A DNA stretch of 26,549 nt. Origin: a virus. Location of the stretch: IMG/VR virus record IMGVR_UViG_3300025127_000225, positions 1 through 26,549 of that record. One strand, written 5' to 3'. The notes beneath the pieces were generated by a model. The model made no database searches, was not told where the DNA came from, and saw only the letters and a program-made list of their open reading frames with translations. Both the position numbers and the translations under genes were made by a program. Shown piece after piece: positions 22,294-26,549 of the stretch (position 1 is the first letter of the stretch; the number at the start of each line of letters is the position of its first letter).

Positions 22294-22746
22294 CTATGCT
22301 AATCTGATTATCGCGTTACTTGCGTCTGCTGCAGGAAACTCAATTTTAAAAGTTCCATTACTTGCTGTCTTGTCACCACCAAAAGCTATAACTGCAACAG
22401 CGTCAGTTGTTGAAGAACCACCATCTGTTGTTGTGTTATAAATTAAGGCTCCGTTTGCAGTGAAAGAAGCTGATGAATAAGTTACATCTGCAAAATCTGT
22501 AAATGCAGTTGTTGAAGATAATGATACACCTTGGTTTGTTAAAGTTGCACCACCTGCAGTGTATGCAGATCCAGACGTATTAGATATCTCGTTTGAAGTA
22601 GAGTAATCAGTTGTAGCTGCGCCTAAAGATGCAGAGCTGGTGAATAACGCTATTTTAAAAGTATGTCCACCTGAAGACTCAAAGCTGTGCTTACCTTGTA
22701 GAAGTTCTTGTTTAAAACTAGAGCATATCGCTGATGTTATTGCCAT
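22294..22746 (-). CDS. Conserved virion protein, 150 aa
   Basis: An Ala/Ser/Thr-rich protein with a short helical start (AITSAICSSFKQELLQGKHSF). Beta-strands follow: HTFKIALFTSSASLGAATTDY (28-48), TAGGATLTNQGVSL, ANGALIYNTTT, AVAVIAFGGDKTASNGTFKI and a final AIIRLA. I recognise this pattern as a widespread small virion protein of marine phages, placed between connector and fibre genes. It may be a tail-tip or decoration component. No enzymatic motif is visible. A ribosome site (AGGAGA) lies upstream. Confidence 0.75.
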   Translation of the reverse strand: MAITSAICSSFKQELLQGKHSFESSGGHTFKIALFTSSASLGAATTDYSTSNEISNTSGSAYTAGGATLTNQGVSLSSTTAFTDFADVTYSSASFTANGALIYNTTTDGGSSTTDAVAVIAFGGDKTASNGTFKIEFPAADASNAIIRLA

Positions 22747-22757
22747 GACTTAATCTC

Positions 22758-23468
22758 CTATGGGTTTGCCGAGTTTATTGGTATTCTAACTGCTCCATCT
22801 GTGTAGTCGTCTCTTCGTCTTCTACCAACTTGTTCTGCAGCAAACTTCTGTACTTCTTGTTTATATTTATTTTCATACAAAGTCAACATGTCTATCGGGC
22901 CTTTTAAAAAGCCATATGCTTCTGATAGACAGCAATATAATAGTCCATTTGGAAAATTAAGACTTAGATAATTAGTATCATTGCCCTCTAAAATACCTGC
23001 CATTTTATTAAAATGAATTCTAAATCTATATGTAGTATTTGGTGTAGGGGCTACAAATATTCTACCAGACGTAGTGTCTGTATTACCCGTTGCACCACCA
23101 AACATAGCATAATATTTAGGTTGACCTTGAGCTGCGGAGGTTCCTGTCACATCCTGATATTCTTGTAGATAGGTCATATCTTTTTTCTCTAGCCATCTAT
23201 TAGCTCCCGTAATAGCTGATCCATTAGTATCATAAACTTGTATACCTCTAACAAATAAACATCCAGCAGGTGCATTTATAGATTCCTGACCTGCCACAAA
23301 ATTACCTAATTGTTGTTTTTTATCTGCATCAATAGGCACATCTCTCATAATTCTATATTGAGCGTTTAATATTATATTCTCTAATACACTATCTGATAAC
23401 ACAGTTGAGTCTACCTCTGTGTAACTTCTTATTTGTGTTTTTAATCCTGATGCACTTAATCCTGACAT
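22758..23468 (-). CDS. Head-tail adaptor-like protein (SU10-adaptor type)
   Basis: A 236-aa protein. The N-terminal helices RSYTEVDSTVLSDSVLENII (14-33) and QYRIMRDVPIDADK are typical of phage adaptor proteins that bind beneath the portal. The central beta part includes CLFVRGIQVYDTNGSAI and RIFVAPTPNTTYRFRIHF. The C-terminal helices LYCCLSEAYGFLKGPIDML and LYENKYKQEVQKFAAEQ are also typical. The basic tail GRRRRDD may contact DNA or the portal. Assignment to the SU10-adaptor-like group is from memory of the pattern. Position beside the gp4-like protein supports a connector role. Its start overlaps the zinc-finger gene's stop (TAATG). Confidence 0.72.
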   Translation of the reverse strand: MSGLSASGLKTQIRSYTEVDSTVLSDSVLENIILNAQYRIMRDVPIDADKKQQLGNFVAGQESINAPAGCLFVRGIQVYDTNGSAITGANRWLEKKDMTYLQEYQDVTGTSAAQGQPKYYAMFGGATGNTDTTSGRIFVAPTPNTTYRFRIHFNKMAGILEGNDTNYLSLNFPNGLLYCCLSEAYGFLKGPIDMLTLYENKYKQEVQKFAAEQVGRRRRDDYTDGAVRIPINSANP

Positions 23469-23662
23469 TATACAGCTCCTGCTAACTCTCTACAAAGAGA
23501 ACAGCTTTTTTTATATCTGTTATGTGTTCCACATTTCCACTTTGGTTCTTCATGCACAGGTATTTCTGGCTCTGGAACTTTAGTATAATACTCTATGTGC
23601 TCATCCTCTGGACATGCACATTGTTTAATACCAAATAATTTACTAATTAATTTTTTAATCAT
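23468..23662 (-). CDS. Small zinc-finger protein, 64 aa
   Basis: The protein has an N-terminal basic-apolar helix (MIKKLISKLFGIK), C15-x-C17, a Pro/Glu linker (VPEPEIPVHEEPKWK) and a C-terminal C44-x2-H47-x6-C54-x2-C57 cluster (WKCGTHNRYKKSCSLC) that should bind one zinc ion. I recognise this cluster from small proteins in the same place in other marine phages, but no function is known to me. It overlaps the 164-aa gene by 4 bp (ATGA) and the adaptor gene by TAATG, so it is embedded in the connector block. An assembly factor is one possibility and a regulatory protein another. Confidence 0.72.
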   Translation of the reverse strand: MIKKLISKLFGIKQCACPEDEHIEYYTKVPEPEIPVHEEPKWKCGTHNRYKKSCSLCRELAGAV

Positions 23663-24153
23663 GCTGTTACTGTTACTGGCCCTGCTGATGCAAAACCGCC
23701 TCCTCCAGACTCAGTTATACTAGATGTTGTAGCTGTTGCAAAGGTATAATTATCATCATCTACTTTTGTAATTGTGTATCCTGCAGCTAAATTTATCGTT
23801 GCTGCAGCGACTCCACCAACAACTTCTGCATTTCTAAATCTAACTGTATCAGATGTTGATCTACCATGATTTGGTTCGTTAACAGATATTGTTGCAGATC
23901 CATTTGTTGTTGTAAAAGCATTAAGTGGTAAAATTTTAGGAACAGCTGTTTCTGTTCTATCTGGTCTAACATTACGTAAAGATATAGAATCACCATTCAT
24001 AGGTTTTGGTTCTAATTGTGGTTGCTTTGGTTCAAACTCTGACACATGCACAAATGATCCATTCCATTCTCTAACCATTTCTTTGTATGGAAACTCCATA
24101 CCTGATCTGTCTGATATTGCTCTTGCGTATTTACCTGTTGCGTATTTAGCCAT
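23659..24153 (-). CDS. Connector-region protein with a mobile Ig-like module
   Basis: A 164-aa protein. The N-terminal 75 residues (MAKYATGKYARAISDRSGM, YKEMVREWNG, EFEPKQPQLEPKP, ARPDRTE-type segment at 61-69) look like a conserved phage protein found with the gp4-like adaptor. The C-terminal part (79-153) starts AFTTTNGSATISVNEPNHG and ends in a Gly-rich run; it matches the insert in the 727-aa hub protein. The module is likely a small beta-sandwich. The first ATG overlaps the previous stop (TAATG), which fixes the start. The function, probably structural, is inferred from location. Confidence 0.72.
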   Translation of the reverse strand: MAKYATGKYARAISDRSGMEFPYKEMVREWNGSFVHVSEFEPKQPQLEPKPMNGDSISLRNVRPDRTETAVPKILPLNAFTTTNGSATISVNEPNHGRSTSDTVRFRNAEVVGGVAAATINLAAGYTITKVDDDNYTFATATTSSITESGGGGFASAGPVTVTA

Positions 24154-24905
24154 TATGCTCCTGGGTAATATGCTTTTGGTGTTATGTGTGTGCTAGATGC
24201 AGAGCCATCTTCTGCTAACGCTCTTTGAAACTCATCTTCATACACTAATTTCATTGGTTGTATTAGTTGTGGAGCATACTTTTGCGCAAGATAATATGTC
24301 AATCCAGATACCATGCAAGGCACAAATCTGAAAGGAACATCTGTTGCGTTAGTATAATCTCCTACATCTTGTATTCTTTTTATAAAATAAAAATGCATAT
24401 CTTTAGATGCATTAGTAGAATCTGGTGTTGGATAGATATGTATTCTAACTTTATCAATAAATCTTTCTACCCAATATTGATTAGGTGTGCCTTTTGATAA
24501 TTTATTAGAAAAACCTGCATACGTTGATCTATCAACTTTAGTCATTGGACTATCTGATTGATCTGTAGAGGTTCTATTTGATCTTAACTGTGCTTCAAGA
24601 ACATCGGATACACCAAACACACTAGCAGGAGCTGTAGTAGTAGCACTCGTGCCATCATCGCTTGATCTAAAAAAGTCATAATCTGACTGACCTTCTATTA
24701 AATCTAAGTTAGTTTCTCCTACTTCCCAGTAGTGAATACCTCTATTACCCCACTCTTGAAACATTATATTTAATGTTCTACGAGCATTTTTTAGTTGATA
24801 TCCCGCTACGTTTTGTAGTCCTAATCTTTCAAAAGCCTCCTCTATTATTTCATCAATAGCAAAAGTCTTATCGAAAGTAGTTGTTCCCGAGGTAGTGTTA
24901 GCCAT
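24153..24905 (-). CDS. Head-tail adaptor/tail accessory factor (P22 gp4-like)
   Basis: A 250-aa protein. Residues 16-60 (AIDEIIEEAFERLGLQNVAG, then ARRTLNIMFQEWGNRGIHYW) are the helical signature of P22 gp4-like tail accessory factors, which bind the portal after DNA packaging. The middle carries a Ser/Thr-rich insert (SDDGTSATTTAPASVFG) and a strand region (YWVERFIDKVRIHIYPTP). The C-terminal helix is FVPCMVSGLTYYLAQKYA. At 250 residues it is longer than P22 gp4 (166). It precedes two other connector proteins in the same operon. The ribosome site AGGAGG lies 4-5 nt upstream. Confidence 0.8.
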   Translation of the reverse strand: MANTTSGTTTFDKTFAIDEIIEEAFERLGLQNVAGYQLKNARRTLNIMFQEWGNRGIHYWEVGETNLDLIEGQSDYDFFRSSDDGTSATTTAPASVFGVSDVLEAQLRSNRTSTDQSDSPMTKVDRSTYAGFSNKLSKGTPNQYWVERFIDKVRIHIYPTPDSTNASKDMHFYFIKRIQDVGDYTNATDVPFRFVPCMVSGLTYYLAQKYAPQLIQPMKLVYEDEFQRALAEDGSASSTHITPKAYYPGA

Positions 24906-24913
24906 TTAACCTC

Positions 24914-25213
24914 CTAGCCAGTATAGCCGATAGTCAAAGATGTTGTGTTAGTCATAGTAGCATGGATACCATTTTCAAATCTAATGCCATTTCCTGGAAC
25001 ATATATATCTAAACCTTCTGTACCAAAATCAGCTTCGAAAATTTTATCTCCTGTGCTACCAGATGAAATGTCTCTTAACACTAACACAGAATCAGCAACT
25101 CCTTTTGCTTGTATGTAAGTTACTCTAGCAGGACCTATGTTAGTTGATCCACCAGAAATAGTTTTTACCTGACCTGTGCTTGCTATATTTGTAAACTTTT
25201 GATCTGAACTCAT
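24914..25213 (-). CDS. Small beta-rich virion protein, 99 aa
   Basis: A Thr/Gly/Ile-rich protein with strands TGQVKTISGGST, ARVTYIQAKGV, SVLVLRDISSG, GLDIYVPGNGIRFENGIHA and SLTIGYTG. The PGNGIRFENGI segment is one I recognise in small virion proteins of marine phages. No cysteine, membrane segment or catalytic motif is seen. It is probably a capsid or tail decoration subunit. It lies just downstream of a hairpin terminator, so it may be made at a lower level than the preceding 184-aa protein. The ribosome site AAGGAG is close to the terminator stem. Confidence 0.75.
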   Translation of the reverse strand: MSSDQKFTNIASTGQVKTISGGSTNIGPARVTYIQAKGVADSVLVLRDISSGSTGDKIFEADFGTEGLDIYVPGNGIRFENGIHATMTNTTSLTIGYTG

Positions 25214-25234
25214 ATTTTTCTCCTTAAAATTAAT

Positions 25235-25256
25235 ATGTGGGGCCGAAGCCCCACAT
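25235..25256 (-). terminator. Hairpin terminator with UUCG loop
   Basis: A perfect 9-bp stem (ATGTGGGGC with GCCCCACAT) closes a TTCG tetraloop on the minus strand and is followed by ATTAATTTT. It sits between the 184-aa gene and the 99-aa gene. The U-tract is interrupted, so partial termination or mRNA 3'-end protection is likely. Confidence 0.75.
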
Positions 25257-25266
25257 TAATTATTTA

Positions 25267-25821
25267 TTACGATGCAAATGCAAATGCACCTGTAGTAGCG
25301 TCAGCTGCACCACCCATTTTTGAAGCAATGTGGTATGTGCCATCTTCATAACAAATAAAAGCAATCATGCTTCCAGTTGTAAAAAGATTTGTTGCTGCGT
25401 TAGCTGGTGTGAAAGTTAATAAAGTTTCACCCGCTGCTGAAGTATCAAAAGTTACTTCAGATGAACCTCTTGATTCAATTACAGATCCTGTTGCAAAAAC
25501 ATCTGATCCTGCACAGTCAAAACTTAAAGTTGCTGTTCCACCAGTTGTGTCTTTTGCTTGAGCGTAAACTACAATTGTTCCTGCTGTTGCTGCTGGTAAA
25601 GTGCACGCGCATGCTGCACCACCTGCATAGTTAACAACAGAAATTGTATCTGCCGCTAAAGTTAGCGTAGATGCTGTTGCTACATCTGATATTGATAAAC
25701 CAGTTAAGTCAGGCATACCTGAACTCATTCTAGTAGTAATAGCTCCTGTAGTAGTATTTTTAGTTGCTACTTGGAAACCTTTTTCCGATCTTACTGGACC
25801 GTTAAACGTTGTACTTGCCAT
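25267..25821 (-). CDS. Probable capsid decoration or head-fibre-like protein
   Basis: A 184-aa Ala/Thr/Ser-rich protein. The start MASTTFNGPVRSEKGFQVAT is a recurrent N terminus of small virion proteins in marine phages. The middle holds low-complexity beta-strands (STLTLAADTISVVNYAGGAA, LPAATAGTIVVYAQAKD, SEVTFDTSAAGETLLTFTPA). The end is FICYEDGTYHIASKMGGAAD. It is the first gene after a candidate promoter, has a strong AGGAGG ribosome site, and is followed by a terminator-like hairpin. Together these suggest high expression, as expected of a multi-copy capsid accessory protein. That role is inferred. Confidence 0.75.
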   Translation of the reverse strand: MASTTFNGPVRSEKGFQVATKNTTTGAITTRMSSGMPDLTGLSISDVATASTLTLAADTISVVNYAGGAACACTLPAATAGTIVVYAQAKDTTGGTATLSFDCAGSDVFATGSVIESRGSSEVTFDTSAAGETLLTFTPANAATNLFTTGSMIAFICYEDGTYHIASKMGGAADATTGAFAFAS

Positions 25822-25829
25822 AATTATAT

Positions 25830-25835
25830 CCTCCT
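25830..25835 (-). promoter_or_regulatory. Strong ribosome-binding site of the 184-aa gene
   Basis: AGGAGG lies 8 nt before ATG 25821-25819 and fixes that start. Confidence 0.8.
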
Positions 25836-25907
25836 AGTTTTCCGAATACTGTCTCTAGGCCGTCGACTATACGCGTCAGCATTCTAATTAATTGTATAGT
25901 GATTAAT

Positions 25908-25935
25908 TTATATAGTAGTTTTGATTAGAGCGCAA
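25908..25935 (-). promoter_or_regulatory. Candidate promoter upstream of the 184-aa virion gene
   Basis: In the 172-bp region 25822-25982, which otherwise holds no gene that I can see, the minus strand has TTGCGC (25935-25930) followed by TATATAAA (best -10 TATAAA at 25912-25907, 17-bp spacer). The segment AAAACTA-N-TATA-N-AA matches the site at 13883-13910. The expected leader is about 80 nt. Moderate to low confidence. Confidence 0.4.
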
Positions 25936-25982
25936 GAGGGCCTGCAATGTGGATTGGATTTTTCCAACGATGTAGCTTTTTA

Positions 25983-26210
25983 TTAAGTAGCTACAGAAAC
26001 TTGTGGTGCAGAACCTTCAATCTTATTTTGCATATGCTCTTTTTGAGCCTCTGCAAGTTTAATATGGCTAATTACTTCTCTGACTTTTCTGTCAATCTTA
26101 ACCATGTTGAGAGTATATCTACCCTCTTTAAGATGCTCCTGCTCCCATTCGAGATCCAGACCTCTCTTCTTCGTGTAAAGGTCGTTTAGATGTTGCATCA
26201 TGTTCTCCAT
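25983..26210 (-). CDS. Small helical phage protein, 75 aa
   Basis: The frame is also open from ATG 26225, but AGGAGG lies between that codon and ATG 26210-26208, six bases before the latter, so I take 26210. The protein (MENMMQHLNDLYTKKRGLDL...) is charged and almost entirely helical, probably coiled coil, with no membrane segment. I recognise similar short proteins beside capsid genes of marine phages but know no function. It shares 83 bp with the preceding gene in another frame. Confidence 0.75.
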   Translation of the reverse strand: MENMMQHLNDLYTKKRGLDLEWEQEHLKEGRYTLNMVKIDRKVREVISHIKLAEAQKEHMQNKIEGSAPQVSVAT

Positions 26211-26406
26211 CGATAACCTCCTCATAGGTTATTCGTTTTACCTTGGGATCATACATTTCTCCAAGATACTCCCATTTTATATCAGATTTTCCCAACCTGT
26301 CAATGATTGCGTTCTCGATATCAATAGGCGATTCGATGCATGTTATATGAAAATCAGCCTGCATTTGGTATGCAAAAATTTGAACTCTGAATTTCTTAGG
26401 GTGCAT
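26128..26406 (-). CDS. Small conserved phage protein, 92 aa
   Basis: Residues 1-64 read as a compact alpha/beta protein: FRVQIFAYQMQADFHITCIE, IENAIIDRLGKSDIKWEYLG, YDPKVKRITYEEV. This is a pattern I associate with short proteins near capsid genes in marine phages. The last 25 residues (EHDATSKRPLHEEERSGSRM...) are polar, look disordered and are read from DNA that also encodes the start of the 75-aa protein. A purine-rich ribosome site precedes the ATG, and the gene follows the terminator after the capsid gene. The function is unknown. Confidence 0.65.
   Translation of the reverse strand: MHPKKFRVQIFAYQMQADFHITCIESPIDIENAIIDRLGKSDIKWEYLGEMYDPKVKRITYEEVIDGEHDATSKRPLHEEERSGSRMGAGAS
26217..26222 (-). 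promoter_or_regulatory. Ribosome-binding site deciding the start of the 75-aa gene
   Basis: A perfect AGGAGG lies 6 nt before ATG 26210. It lies inside the coding sequence of the 92-aa gene, where it encodes part of YEEV. Confidence 0.8.
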
Positions 26407-26426
26407 TTTTTCTTTCTAAAAGTTAA

Positions 26427-26452
26427 ATGGGGCGGTTTTAAGGCCGCCCCAT
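26427..26452 (-). terminator. Intrinsic terminator after the probable capsid gene
   Basis: A 9-bp GC-rich stem (ATGGGGCGG with CCGCCCCAT), an 8-base loop and a following TTAACTTTT on the minus strand. It lies 11 bp after the capsid-like stop codon. Confidence 0.8.
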
Positions 26453-26462
26453 AAATTTGGTA

Positions 26463-26549
26463 TTACGCACCTTCTACACCGAAGATACCTCTAGGGTCTG
26501 ATACTCCAAATGAGTATCTTTCTCTAGCTTTGTATCTTACGTTGCCAGT
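26463..26549 (-). CDS. C terminus of a probable major capsid protein (5' part outside window)
   Basis: Only the last 28 codons are inside. They read RYKARERYSFGVSDPRGIFG and end GVEGA before TAA. An 'RERYSFG-x-SDPRG' ending is one I recognise from major capsid proteins of marine tailed phages. A strong terminator directly downstream and small virion genes after it fit a highly expressed capsid gene. The identification rests on a short C-terminal motif. Confidence 0.55.
   Translation of the reverse strand, partial: TGNVRYKARERYSFGVSDPRGIFGVEGA

Noticed and set aside
25858-25880. ACGCGT and GTCGAC palindromes in the intergenic region
   Set aside because: They are six-base palindromes without a second copy in matching context; nothing supports a binding site or attachment site.
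25960-25985. Possible terminator TTGGA/TCCAA after the 75-aa gene
   Set aside because: The stem is only five pairs long and no U-run follows on the minus strand.
26211-26225. ATG 26225 as start of the small helical protein
   Set aside because: The perfect AGGAGG would then lie inside the gene; ATG 26210 sits six bases after it.

Overview
The window looks like part of the genome of a lytic, short-tailed (podovirus-like) marine bacteriophage. The evidence is AT-rich DNA, near-continuous coding, a run of virion genes on one strand, and protein families I recognise from pelagiphage and uncultured Mediterranean phage genomes. These include an 'IGFQPGIN' stabilisation/hub protein, DUF7483- and SPRY-type adhesins, 'GENAGTWG' fibre proteins and a Gln/Ala-rich ejection protein. 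A SAR11-like host is an inference from this resemblance. Terminase, portal and most of the capsid gene are not in the window and probably lie to the right. No tRNA, integrase, IS element or CRISPR array was seen. No stretch of more than 300 bases lacks a gene.

Layout, read along the minus strand (right to left). The window opens with the last codons of a probable major capsid protein (26463-26549) and an intrinsic terminator. Two small overlapping genes follow (92 and 75 aa). After a 172-bp gap holding a candidate promoter come a decoration-like protein (184 aa), a UUCG-loop terminator and a beta-rich protein (99 aa). Next is the head-tail connector block: a P22 gp4-like adaptor (250 aa), a 164-aa connector protein, a 64-aa zinc-finger protein, a SU10-adaptor-like protein (236 aa) and a 150-aa virion protein. 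The fibre/adhesin block (22283-14562) holds a repeat protein, a 'GENAGTWG' fibre protein, a small beta-rich protein, and a tandemly duplicated two-gene adhesin cassette: LamG-SPRY, DUF7483, LamG-SPRY, DUF7483. The second DUF7483 copy carries a cupredoxin-like insertion. A tail-fibre-assembly-like protein closes this block.

A second candidate promoter precedes the P22 gp10-like stabilisation/hub protein (727 aa). From there a very compact operon runs to 2112: three small proteins, four large proteins that are likely internal virion/ejection components (622, 343, 375 and 1397 aa), a small holin and an M15 peptidase endolysin. Most junctions are TAATG stop/start overlaps, which suggests translational coupling.

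At the left edge the only plus-strand gene, an SNF2-type helicase (685-2115), runs convergently into the endolysin with overlapping stop codons. It is driven by a near-palindromic pair of divergent, overlapping sigma70-type promoters (633-665). The leftward promoter reads a conserved 119-aa gene, probably as a leaderless transcript, and then a partial coiled-coil protein gene at the window edge.

The main points for a second look are the type-1-copper-like domain in an adhesin, the duplicated adhesin cassette, the mutually overlapping bidirectional promoter, the repeat-built protein at 21285-22283, modules shared between virion proteins, and a promoter-like motif shared by the two main gaps in the structural region.
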